The translations under genes and the position numbers were made by a program. DNA of 44,656 nt. Source: Comamonadaceae bacterium (GTDB taxonomy: Bacteria; Pseudomonadota; Gammaproteobacteria; Burkholderiales; Burkholderiaceae_C). Shown here piece by piece: positions 1 to 9,800 of this stretch; positions within the stretch are counted from its first letter, which is position 1; each line of letters opens with the position of its first letter. The stretch spans positions 1-44,656 of the forward strand of contig CANGIQ010000022.1 in the NCBI GenBank assembly GCA_947453965.1. The letters run 5' to 3'. The notes below the pieces were generated by a model. It was not told where the DNA came from, searched no databases, and saw nothing but the letters and a program-made list of their open reading frames with translations.

Positions 1-743
1 GAGTCCACCAAGGATTCGCGGCAGCCGTAGAGGTTGTCAAACTTGCTCTTGGTCACCGAGTCGTTCACGTTGATGGCGCGGAACATCAGGCTGCCTTTGG
101 CGGCCATTTCGTTCAAGCGCAACACGCCGGTGGTGGTCTCTTCGGTCACGCCGATGATGTGCGCACCTTTGCGGCTGTACCAGGTAGGGTCGACAGCCAA
201 TTTGGCTTTGATGGCGTTGAACAAACAGGTTTCTTCTTCGCTGGTGGGGTTGGCAATCAACGACGCGTCTTTTTCTGCGCGCTTGCCCAAGTGCATGAGC
301 AACGTGGCGTCGCCACCGTCGTCCAAGATCATGTTGGGGCCTTCGCCGGCTGTGCCTGCTGCGCCAAATTCAAAAATGCGGTGGGTGTAGTCCCAGTACT
401 CGGCCAAGGTTTCGCCTTTGGTGGCGAACACAGGAATACCCGCTTCTGCAATCGCGGCGGCGGCGTGGTCTTGGGTAGAGAAGATGTTGCAAGAAGCCCA
501 ACGCACGTCAGCGCCCAAGGACTTCAAGGTTTCGATCAACACGGCCGTTTGGATGGTCATGTGCAAAGAGCCTGTGATGCGGGCGCCTTTCAAAGGCTGC
601 GCTTTGGCGAATTCTTCGCGGATGGCCATCAAGCCAGGCATTTCGGTTTCGGCGATTTTGATTTCTTTACGGCCCCAAGCGGCCAAAGACATATCGGCCA
701 CGATGTAATCGGTGGCGGGGTTGGTTTTCAGAACGGCGTTCAT
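1..743 (-). CDS. ahcY: Adenosylhomocysteinase (SAH hydrolase), N-terminal part
   Basis: Splits S-adenosylhomocysteine into adenosine and homocysteine, which removes the product inhibitor of methyltransferases in the activated methyl cycle. About 247 residues are present; the gene runs off the left edge (the family is roughly 430-480 residues). The protein starts [17 protein letters not shown] and contains family hallmarks such as [47 protein letters not shown] and the [18 protein letters not shown] stretch that leads into the NAD-binding domain. The ATG at 743-741 has the ribosome site GGAG at 755-752, 8 nt upstream. That site lies inside a hairpin arm, and an SAH riboswitch lies further upstream, so expression should rise with SAH. 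Confidence 0.97.
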   Translation of the reverse strand, partial: MNAVLKTNPATDYIVADMSLAAWGRKEIKIAETEMPGLMAIREEFAKAQPLKGARITGSLHMTIQTAVLIETLKSLGADVRWASCNIFSTQDHAAAAIAEAGIPVFATKGETLAEYWDYTHRIFEFGAAGTAGEGPNMILDDGGDATLLMHLGKRAEKDASLIANPTSEEETCLFNAIKAKLAVDPTWYSRKGAHIIGVTEETTTGVLRLNEMAAKGSLMFRAINVNDSVTKSKFDNLYGCRESLVD

Positions 744-747
744 GTGT

Positions 748-804
748 GAGACTCCAAAAGTTGGCAAAGCCACTGGCGACGCGCGGCAAGCGTCTGGGAG
801 TCTC
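748..804 (-). promoter_or_regulatory. Hairpin that can hide the ahcY ribosome-binding site
   Basis: In the ahcY leader the 8-nt arm GAGACUCC (804-797) is perfectly complementary to GGAGUCUC (755-748). The second arm contains the GGAG Shine-Dalgarno sequence of ahcY. A smaller hairpin, GACGC/GCGTC, can form between the arms. This is the natural expression platform for the SAH riboswitch that ends at 841: with the hairpin closed the ribosome site is blocked. How SAH binding opens it is not evident from the sequence; bases 805-840 would be the switching segment. The complementarity is seen directly; the mechanism is inferred. Confidence 0.6.
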
Positions 805-840
805 AAGAGAACTTCGAGGAACTCACCTCACGTTGACCAG

Positions 841-920
841 TGGGTGAGCGCGGTTGGCAGTCCGAGCCTCACCTGTGAACCAACCCCTTGCGGGTTGACA
901 GGCTGCAGCGCTCCTCGGAT
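841..920 (-). promoter_or_regulatory. SAH riboswitch aptamer
   Basis: The RNA read on the minus strand opens with UCCGAGGAGCGCUGC and continues to GAGGCUCGG and then GCGCUCACC. These are the conserved blocks of the SAH riboswitch family known upstream of ahcY genes in proteobacteria. P1 forms from CCGAG and CUCGG. A second stem, CCUGU with ACAGG and CAACCC with GGGUUG around a GCAA loop, forms from about 902 to 870. The pseudoknot pairs GAGCGC near 914-909 with GCGCUC near 851-846. It lies about 100 nt before the ahcY start and directly follows a plausible promoter. Family identity is a motif match by eye, and the gene downstream is the expected one. Confidence 0.92.
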
Positions 921-927
921 GGGCAGA

Positions 928-958
928 ATTTTAAACGAACTTCTCAAAGCCCTGCCAA
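928..958 (-). promoter_or_regulatory. Likely sigma70 promoter of ahcY
   Basis: TAAAAT at 933-928 is a good -10 box and TTGGCA at 958-953 a fair -35 box, separated by 19 bp, which is slightly long. The start point would fall near 921, exactly at the 5' end of the SAH riboswitch; this coincidence is the main support. The -35 box overlaps that of the divergent prfC promoter. Confidence 0.5.
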
Positions 959-980
959 ACACAAGGGTGGCCGCTATGAT
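952..980 (+). promoter_or_regulatory. Possible sigma70 promoter of prfC
   Basis: TATGAT at 975-980 resembles a -10 box and CTGCCA at 952-957 a weak -35 box with 17 bp between. Transcription would start near 987, giving a leader of about 33 nt for prfC. The -35 hexamer lies over that of the divergent ahcY promoter, so the two polymerases would compete. Confidence 0.4.
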
Positions 981-1019
981 TCTGGCCTTTGACACCCAAG
1001 CGCCCCATCGGGCCATGCC

Positions 1020-2651
1020 ATGAGCTCTTTTTTGAACGAAGTGCGCCGTCGCCGCACCTTTGCCATCATTTCCCACCCGGACGCGGGTAAAACCACGCTG
1101 ACTGAAAAGCTGCTGCTGTTCTCGGGCGCGATTCAAATCGCGGGCGCCGTCAAAGGCCGCAAAGCCAGCCGCCACGCCACCAGTGACTGGATGGAAATTG
1201 AAAAGCAACGCGGCATCTCGGTGGCCAGCTCGGTCATGCAGATGCTCTACCGCGACCACGTCATCAACCTGCTCGACACCCCCGGTCACAAAGACTTCTC
1301 GGAAGACACCTACCGCGTGCTCACCGCCGTGGATTCGGCCTTGATGGTGATTGACGCCGCCAACGGTGTGGAAGCGCAAACCCGCCGCTTGATTGAGGTC
1401 TGCCGCCAGCGCGACACGCCCATCATCACCTTCGTCAACAAAATGGACCGCGAAGTGCGCGACCCGCTTGACATCTTGGACGAAGTCGAACGCGAACTCG
1501 GCATGCCCTGCGTGCCCATGACCTGGCCTGTAGGCCAAGGCAAGTTGTTCGGCGGCATCATCAACTTGCGCACCAAAGCCATGACCGTGTTTGACTCGGG
1601 CTCGGAGCGTTTGCCCCAAGACTTTGAAACACACCCGCTGACCGAACAAGACAAGTTAGCCGAACGCTTTGGTTTGGAATGGGCCACTGCCATGGAAAGC
1701 ATGGAGCTGGCTACGGGCGCATCGCCCAAATTCGACAAAGAAGCCTTTTTGGCGGGTAAGCAGACGCCTGTGTTCTTTGGCTCGGGCGTGAACAATTTTG
1801 GTGTGATGGAAGTGCTCGACGCCTTGGTCGACCTTGCGCCCTCACCCCGCCCGCGCTTGAGCCACTTGGTAGTCAACAAACAACTGCAAGAAAAAACCAT
1901 TCAACCCGAGGACGAAGGTTTCGCGGGCGTGGTCTTCAAAGTGCAGGCCAACATGGACGCCAACCACCGCGACCGCATCGCCTTTGTGCGCGTGGCCTCT
2001 GGCAAATTCACACCCGGCATGAAGCTCAAGGTGCAACGCACCGCCAAAGAGCTGCGTCCCACCAGCGTGGTGACCTTCATGTCGCAGCGCCGCGAAGCGG
2101 TGGAAGAAGCGTATGCCGGTGACATCATCGGCTTCACCACCCACGGCGGCGTGCAGCTGGGAGACACCATCACCGATGGCCCCGCTTTGCAATTCACGGG
2201 TCTGCCTTTCTTCGCGCCCGAGCTGTTCATGACGGTGATTTTGAAAAACCCCTTGCGGACCAAGCAACTGCAACAGGGCTTGGACCAATTGGGTGAAGAA
2301 GGCGCGATTCAGGTGTTCAAACCCGAAGCCGGTGGCGCCATGCTGCTGGGTGCGGTGGGTCAACTGCAGTTTGAAGTGGTGCAACACCGTTTGAAAGCCG
2401 AATACGACTGCGATGTGAAGCTCGAGAGCTGCCAGTACACCGGTGCCCGCTGGATCACGGCAGACACGCCTGCAGAGTTGCGTGAGTTCACGTATGCATA
2501 CCCACAACGCATGGCGCTGGATGCCGCCAACACCTTGGCGTATTTGTGCACGTCGCCTTATGACGTGCGCTTGGCGCAAGAGCGGTTTCCGAAGATTCAT
2601 TTCCATCCGCTGCGCGAGCATGCGGGCTTGGCGTTGTCAACTGCGGGTTGA
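1020..2651 (+). CDS. prfC: Peptide chain release factor 3
   Basis: A translational GTPase that removes RF1 or RF2 from the ribosome after peptide release. It has 543 residues, close to the usual 525-545. The GTPase domain shows G1 HPDAGKTT near residue 19, the switch stretch KQRGISVASSVMQM, G3 DTPGHKDFSEDTYR and G4 NKMDRE, which separate RF3 from EF-G. Domain II and the RF3 C-terminal domain follow, including GQLQFEVVQHRLKAEY. The ATG at 1020 has no strong Shine-Dalgarno sequence in front. The stop codon is only 2 nt from the stop of the convergent MFS gene, with no terminator hairpin seen between. Confidence 0.96.
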   Translation: MSSFLNEVRRRRTFAIISHPDAGKTTLTEKLLLFSGAIQIAGAVKGRKASRHATSDWMEIEKQRGISVASSVMQMLYRDHVINLLDTPGHKDFSEDTYRVLTAVDSALMVIDAANGVEAQTRRLIEVCRQRDTPIITFVNKMDREVRDPLDILDEVERELGMPCVPMTWPVGQGKLFGGIINLRTKAMTVFDSGSERLPQDFETHPLTEQDKLAERFGLEWATAMESMELATGASPKFDKEAFLAGKQTPVFFGSGVNNFGVMEVLDALVDLAPSPRPRLSHLVVNKQLQEKTIQPEDEGFAGVVFKVQANMDANHRDRIAFVRVASGKFTPGMKLKVQRTAKELRPTSVVTFMSQRREAVEEAYAGDIIGFTTHGGVQLGDTITDGPALQFTGLPFFAPELFMTVILKNPLRTKQLQQGLDQLGEEGAIQVFKPEAGGAMLLGAVGQLQFEVVQHRLKAEYDCDVKLESCQYTGARWITADTPAELREFTYAYPQRMALDAANTLAYLCTSPYDVRLAQERFPKIHFHPLREHAGLALSTAG

Positions 2652-2653
2652 TG

Positions 2654-3859
2654 TCACTGCATGCGGTCTCGGCTTGCCAAGGTTGGAAACAACTTAAGCC
2701 ACGTCGCAGCAATCAGCATCGTGCCGACGCCGCCACTGACCACGGAGACGACAGGTCCCCACAACGCGGCCACAGAGCCCGATTCAAACTCGCCTAATTG
2801 ATTAGAAGCGCCGATGAAAATCGAATTCACGGCTGCCACACGCCCGCGAATGTCGTCTGGGGTTTGAAGCTGCATCAAGGTCAACCGCGTCACCACACTG
2901 ACGTTGTCTGCAGCGCCCGTCACAGCCAAGGCCAAAAGCGAAAGCCCGAAATGGTTGGACACACCGAACACCACGGTGGCCAAGCCAAAGACGGCCACCG
3001 CGCCCAACAAGCTGTAGCCCACATGACGACGCAAGGGCCAACGCAACATCACAAACGACATCAGCAAAGCCCCGGTGGCAGGGGCTGCGCGCAGCAAGCC
3101 CAATCCTTCTGGGCCGGTGTGCAAGATATCGCGTGCATACATGGGCAACAACGCGGTCGCACCGCCCAACAAGACAGCGAACAAATCGAGGGATGTAGCG
3201 CCTAGCAAAATTTTGTTTTGCCAAACAAACATCACCCCCGCCATGGCTGAGCCCCAAGACACCGCTTCGTGTGTGATGTGGTGAACGTAACGCACAGACA
3301 AGGTCAGCACGCTCGATACCAACATCACCACCACACATACACCATAGACCGCCAACGGGCCTTGCGCGTACAGCAGACCGCCCAGGGCTGGGCCACCAAT
3401 CGTGGCGGCTTGCAAAGCACTGGAACTCAAGGCCACACCACGCTGCAACAAGTCTTTAGGCACCAGCATGGGCGTGAGCGCTTGTTGCGCAGGCATTTGA
3501 AACGCACGGGTACAACCCAACACCACCGAGATGCACAAGATCAACTCTCGGCTGGCAAACGCACGCCAAGTGGCCCACATCAACAACGCGGCAACGGTGG
3601 CTTGCACGGCCACACAGGTGGCAAACAAACGCCCGCGGTGCACGCGATCCGCCACATGTCCGGCGGGCAAGGTCAGCAGCAAGGCGGGCACAAACTGAAA
3701 CAAACCGACCAACCCCAAATCCCACGCACTGCCCGTGAGGTCATACATATGCCAGGCCACAGCCACCATCAACATTTGGCTGGCACACACTGCCAAAAAA
3801 CGTGCGCCCATGAACCGCACAAAGTTGCGGTGTGCCAGCAAATGTTTCAAAGACGGCAT
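2654..3859 (-). CDS. MFS transporter, EntS/MFS_3-like
   Basis: An inner-membrane protein of 401 residues with about twelve hydrophobic segments, resembling the MFS_3 group that includes enterobactin exporter EntS. Seen directly: an N-terminal cytoplasmic stretch ending RNFVRFMGARFLAV, the loop motif AGHVADRVHRGRLF between helices 2 and 3 (the MFS motif A position), and VSVVTRLTLMQLQTPDDIRGRVAAVNS in the second half, typical of this group. The start codon lies 2 nt after the uvrA stop, so the gene is probably cotranscribed and translationally coupled with uvrA. The substrate cannot be told from sequence; drug or siderophore export are guesses from family relatives. Confidence 0.85.
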   Translation of the reverse strand: MPSLKHLLAHRNFVRFMGARFLAVCASQMLMVAVAWHMYDLTGSAWDLGLVGLFQFVPALLLTLPAGHVADRVHRGRLFATCVAVQATVAALLMWATWRAFASRELILCISVVLGCTRAFQMPAQQALTPMLVPKDLLQRGVALSSSALQAATIGGPALGGLLYAQGPLAVYGVCVVVMLVSSVLTLSVRYVHHITHEAVSWGSAMAGVMFVWQNKILLGATSLDLFAVLLGGATALLPMYARDILHTGPEGLGLLRAAPATGALLMSFVMLRWPLRRHVGYSLLGAVAVFGLATVVFGVSNHFGLSLLALAVTGAADNVSVVTRLTLMQLQTPDDIRGRVAAVNSIFIGASNQLGEFESGSVAALWGPVVSVVSGGVGTMLIAATWLKLFPTLASRDRMQ

Positions 3860-3861
3860 GC

Positions 3862-6800
3862 TTATGCCCTGGCCAGCACGGGCCGCAATGCCACCCCTGT
3901 GTGCGTGCCCAAGGCCACCACCGCCTCCGGCGTGTCCGCCGCCACGATCAAGCCGCCACCATTGCCGCCTTCCGGCCCTAAGTCAATGATCCAATCGGCT
4001 TCGGCAATCACATCCAGGTCGTGTTCGATCACCACCACGCTGTGACCACCATCCACCAAACGGTGCAAGACGCGAATCAGTTTGTCCACATCGGCCATGT
4101 GCAAGCCCACGGTGGGTTCGTCCAACACATACAGCGTGTGCGGTGCTTTGTTGCCACGACGCGTCACGTCGTCGCGCACTTTGCTGAGTTCGGTGACGAG
4201 CTTGATGCGCTGCGCCTCACCACCACTCAGCGTGGGTGACGGTTGACCCAAGGTGAGGTAGCCCAAGCCCACGTCTTTGAGCAGCTGCAAGGGATGGGCA
4301 ATATTGGGCATGGTGGCAAAAAACTCCACCGCCTCATCGACTTCCATTTGCAACACATCACCAATGCTTTTTCCCCGCCAACTCACCGCCAAGGTCTCTG
4401 GGTTGAAGCGTGCGCCGTGACAGCTCTCGCACGGCACTTTCACGTCGGGTAAAAAGCTCATCTCAATCGTGCGCAGGCCTTGGCCTTCGCAGGTGTGACA
4501 ACGACCTTCGCCGGTGTTGAAGCTGAAGCGCCCTGCGCCATAGCCACGTGCTTTGGCTTCAAGTGTTTCCGCAAACAGCTTGCGAATCGTGTCCCAAAAC
4601 CCAATGTAGGTGGCCGGACATGAGCGCGGTGTTTTACCAATAGGTGTCTGGTCCACTTCCAGCACACGGTCAATCGTTTGGTACCCATCGAGGCCCGCAC
4701 AACCCACCCACGCAGGATGCTTGCCTTCGTCATCCAGCTTGCGCCCTGCCTGGGTTGAACGCTGCGCCACCGCAGCGGCCACGTTGTGCAACAACACATC
4801 GCGCGCCAGCGTCGACTTACCAGAGCCCGACACCCCCGTCACCGCCACCAAACGTTTGAGCGGAATGTCCACGCTCACGTCGCTCAGGTTGTGCAGCGAC
4901 GCGCCTTCCAATGACAACCAGTTGAGCGCCACGAGCTCGGAGGAGGATGGCGTGTTGCCGGGTAACGATTTGGGCTTGCCGTATGAGGAGCCCGGCAATA
5001 CGCCATCCTCCGCAGCGACAAAAGCAACAGGCCGTCGCGCCTGCAAAGGATGTCGCATCGCATGCAACAAGTAACGTCCCGTCTGCGAATCCGCCTGAGA
5101 CGTGATGTCCTTCACAGACCCCTCGCCCATCAAACGCCCACCACGCTTGCCCGCGCTCGGCCCGATGTCGATGATGTGATCGGCGCGGCGGATGGTGTCT
5201 TCGTCATGCTCCACCACCACCAGCGTGTTGCCCTTGTCACTCAGAAGATGCAGGGCGTTCAGCAAAATTTGGTTGTCACGCGCATGCAGACCAATCGTGG
5301 GTTCGTCCAACACATAGCACACGCCTTGCAAGTTGCTGCCCAGCTGCGCCGCCAGGCGAATGCGTTGCGCCTCGCCACCGCTGAGCGTAGGGGCACCACG
5401 GTCGAGTGTGAGGTAGTTCAGGCCCACTTGTTCCAGAAACTCCAAACGGCTCTTTATTTCAGGCAGCAAATCACGTGCGATGTCGGCATCGCGGCCTGTC
5501 ATAGCGAGTGTCTCCGTCCACTTGCGAATGTCGGTCACGCTCAAACGCGCCATATCAGTGATGCCCACACCTGCAAACTTCACCGCCCGTGCCGTGGCAT
5601 TCAAGCGTGTGCCTTCGCAGGTCGGGCACGCCACATCGACCAAATCGTCCACATCGGGTTCGGCAAAGGTTTGCTCACGCCCTTTTTCTTTGTCGTCGCG
5701 CACCGAGTCATCCAACACCTTGCGCTGGTCTTTGTTCAGCTTCACACCCGTGCCTACGCAGTCAGGACACCAACCGTGCTTGCTGTTGTACGAGAACAAG
5801 CGCGGGTCGAGCTCGGCGTACGAGGTGTCGCACACCGGGCAGGCGCGTTTGGTGGAGTACGCATCCAAACGGCCAATGCTGTTGGTGTCAGCGCCGACGA
5901 CCATGGCTTCGCGCAAACCGTCAAGCTGACTCAGCACATGAACCACCCCTTTGCCGTGCTCCAGCGCAGTGGCGAGCCCCTGACGCAGCAGTGCTTCGTT
6001 GTTGGCTGTGACTTCAAGGCTCAGCACAGGCAACTCAATCGTGTGCTCCTTGAAGCGGTCCAGCCGTGGGAACCCATTGGTGGGCAAGAAGTGCCCATCC
6101 ACCCGCAAGTGGGTGTAGCCACGCGGGCGTGCCCAATCGGCGAGTTCGGTGTACACGCCTTTGCGGTTCATCACCAAGGGGCTCAACAAACCAATGTGCT
6201 GACCTTTGAACTCACGCATCAGCTGCGCTGCAATGCGTTCAGCAGTTTGCGGCTGCACCGCAGCCCCGTCATGAATGCAATGCTGGGTACCCAGCTTGAC
6301 ATACAACAAGCGCAAGAAATGCCACACCTCGGTGGTGGTGCCCACGGTGGACTTGCGGCCGCCGCGGCTCAACCGCTGCTCAATCGCCACCGTGGGTGGA
6401 ATGCCGTACACCGCATCCACCTCAGGGCGACCCGCGGGCTGCACGATGCTGCGCGCGTAGGCGTTGAGGCTTTCTAAATAGCGACGCTGGCCTTCGTTGA
6501 ACAGAATGTCAAACGCCAGCGTCGATTTGCCCGAACCCGACACGCCCGTGATGACGTTGAACTTGCCACGTGGAATGTTGACGCTCAGATTTTTGAGGTT
6601 GTGCTCTTTGGCGTTGACGATTTGAATCGCGCCATCGCCACCAACAACCGAATGCTCGCCAGCCACCGCTGCCGAAGCAGTCGGTGTGCCGGGCAACGAT
6701 TTCGAGCTTGCGTATGAGGCGCCCGGCATACCGGCTGCTTTGGCAGCAGCGCCAGCAAAACGTGCCGAACCTTCTGCGGCAGCCACAGCATGTGAAGCCG

Positions 6801-9800
6801 CACCAACCTCATACACCACCCCCATGGCTGCCGCGTAGTCACGCAAGGCCTTGCCCGTGTGCGAAGTTGGGTGCAAACGCACATCTTCTGGCGTGCCTTC
6901 GGCCACCAACAAACCACCGGCATCGCCACCTTCAGGCCCCAAGTCAATCAACCAGTCGCTGGCCCGAATGACGTCAAGGTTGTGCTCAATCACGATGAGC
7001 GAGTTGCCGTCTTCCAGCAAACGACGCATGGCGCGCATGAGTTTGGCGATGTCGTCAAAGTGCAGACCGGTGGTCGGCTCATCAAACAAGAACAGCACGC
7101 CTTTTTTGGCGAGTGTTTGTTTGCTCGATGTTTTGGCTTTGGCCGCTTCAGCGAGGAACCCAGCCAACTTCAAACGTTGCGCTTCACCGCCGCTGAGTGT
7201 GGGAACGGGCTGCCCTAATTTCACATAGTCCAGCCCCACATCCACAATAGGTTGCAGTGTTCGAACTACCTCGCGGTCATTCGCAAAAATCTCTAACGCC
7301 TCCCCAACGGTCAGCTCCAACACATCCGCCACATTGAGCGAGATTCGTGATGGGGCAGTGGGGGCGACGTCGCCGCGACATTCTGAGCGCAGCGAAGAGG
7401 AGCAAGACGTTGCCCCCGCTGCCCCGTCGCGAATCTCGCGTTCGATGCGGACTTCAAGAATTTCTGGTCTGTAACGTTGACCGTTGCAATCTTGGCAACG
7501 AAGGTAGACGTCGCTCAAGAACTGCATCTCGACGTGCTCAAAGCCTGAACCACCGCACGTGGGACAACGGCCATCGCCGCTGTTGAAGCTGAATTTAGAG
7601 GCGGTGTAGCCGCGTTGTTTGGACATCGGTGCCACAGCAAAAATCTCACGCACGGCATCCCAAGCACCGACGTAGCTGGCGGGGTTGGAACGTGCGGTTT
7701 TACCGATCGGCGATTGATCCACAAACACCACATCGCTCAAATGGTCGGCGCCCAGCAAGCGGTCATGTGCACCAGGGGTTTCGGTGGCGCGGCCATACTG
7801 GCGCAGCAAGGCGGGGGTGAGCACGTCTTGAATGAGTGTTGACTTGCCCGAGCCACTGACGCCAGTGATGCACACCAGGCGTTGCAAGGGAAATTCGATG
7901 CTCAGGTTTTGCAGGTTATGTTCGCGCGCGCCTTCCAAAATCAAGCGTGGCGTGTTGTCGGTCACCACGCGCTTGAGGCCCAGGCCAATGGTTTTGCGCG
8001 CGCCCAAATAGGCGCCGGTCAAGGTGTCGGCAGACTTCAAAGCTTCTGTGCTGCCATCGAACACAATTTGTCCGCCCTTCACGCCAGGGCCTGGGCCCAT
8101 GTCGATGATGCGATCGGCACACATCATCACGGCCGGGTCATGCTCCACCACCACCAGCGTGTTGCCCGCATTGCGCAAGCGCAACATGGCTTCGTTGATG
8201 CGGTTCATGTCACGCGGGTGCAGGCCAATGCTCGGCTCATCCAACACAAACAAGGTGTTAACCAATGAGGTCCCCAAGGCCGTGGTGAGGTTGATGCGTT
8301 GCACCTCGCCGCCACTGAGGGTGCGGCTTTGGCGGTCGAGCGTGAGGTAGCCGATGCCCACATCGCACAGGTATTTCAGACGTGTGCGAATTTCATCCAT
8401 CAACAAGTGCAGGGCTTGCGCATCGGCGCCCGCTACATCCACTTGTGTGGCATTGAAAAACTGATGCAGCTTGTCGATGGGCAAGAGCATCAAGTCATGC
8501 AGGCACAGCCCGGGCATGGCTTCGAGTTGCGCGCGAGTCCAGGCCACGCCTTGGGGCATGAAGCGCTTGGCCGGCGGCATCACCACATCGGCGTTGTCTT
8601 TGCTGCCAATGCGCCACAACAAACTGTCGGTTTTGAGACGTGCACCGGCACACACACCACACGGTGTGTAGCTGCGGTACTTGGACAGCAGCACCCGGAT
8701 GTGCATCTTGTAGGACTTGCTCTCCAGGTACTCAAAAAAGCGTTTGATGCCATACCACTGCTGGTTCCATTTGCCTTTCCACAAGGGCGAGCCGTTGATG
8801 ACCCAGTCTTTGTGCTCCTGACTCAGCTTGTACCAAGGGGTATCACGTGGAATGCCTTCGGCTTCGGCGTGACGCATCAAATCGTCTTGGCATTCTTTCC
8901 ATGCCGGGGTTTGGATGGTCTTGATGGCACCGGCGCGCAAGGTGAGCTTGTCATTCGGAATGACCAAGCCATAGTCGACGCCAATCACACGCCCAAAACC
9001 TCGGCAGGTGTCGCAAGCCCCCACCGCCGAATTGAACGAGAACATGGACGGAATCGGGTCGCTGTAACGCAGGTCGCTGTCGGGGCAATGCAAGCCGGTG
9101 GAAAAGCGCCACAGTTCAGGCGTGGCGTCTGCATCTAACGACCAATACACATTCAAGCGGCCACCACCGCGCTTGATGGCCAGCTCAATCGCTTCCACCA
9201 CACGCGCTTGTTCGGTGTTGGCGAGCTTGAAGCGGTCGGCCACCACATCGAGCAATTTGCGCGGGCCCGTGGGCGTGGCCACTTCGCGTTCGGCATGGAT
9301 ACGCGTGAAACCACTGGCGCTCAACCATTGCTCCACTTCCGCAGGCGTGGTGTTGGCAGGCAACTCCACGGGGAAGGTCATGACCAAACGTGGATCTTGC
9401 GGTTGTGCCGCGCAGCGGCGTTGCAGCTCGGCATAAATGGTTTGTGGTGTGTCGTGTTGAACGGCTTGTGCGGTTTGGCGGTCAAACAGCTGACCGGCTC
9501 GGGCGATCAACAACTTCAGGTGATCATTCAACTCGGTCATCGTGCCCACGGTGGAGCGCGAGCTGCGCACCGGGTTGGTTTGGTCAATCGCAATTGCAGG
9601 CGGCACACCTTCGACCTTGTCGACGGCGGGACGGTCCATGCGGTCTAAGAACTGGCGCGCATAGGCGCTGAAGGTTTCGACATAGCGGCGCTGACCTTCG
9701 GCGTACAAGGTGTCAAACACCAAACTCGACTTGCCCGAACCGCTGGGTCCGGTGACCACCGTGAGTTCGCCCGTGCGAATGTCGAGGTCTAAGTTTTTGA

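Noticed and set aside
5050..6477. Long plus-strand open frame of about 475 codons opposite uvrA
   Set aside because: It is fully antisense to strongly conserved UvrA motifs, has no family resemblance and is rich in His, Arg and Gln as expected for a shadow frame in high-GC DNA.
4942..7439. Palindromes in uvrA as intrinsic terminators or a CRISPR array
   Set aside because: None has a T-tract and all lie inside a continuous coding frame. There are only two related copies about 1.7 kb apart and no regular spacing, so no CRISPR array.
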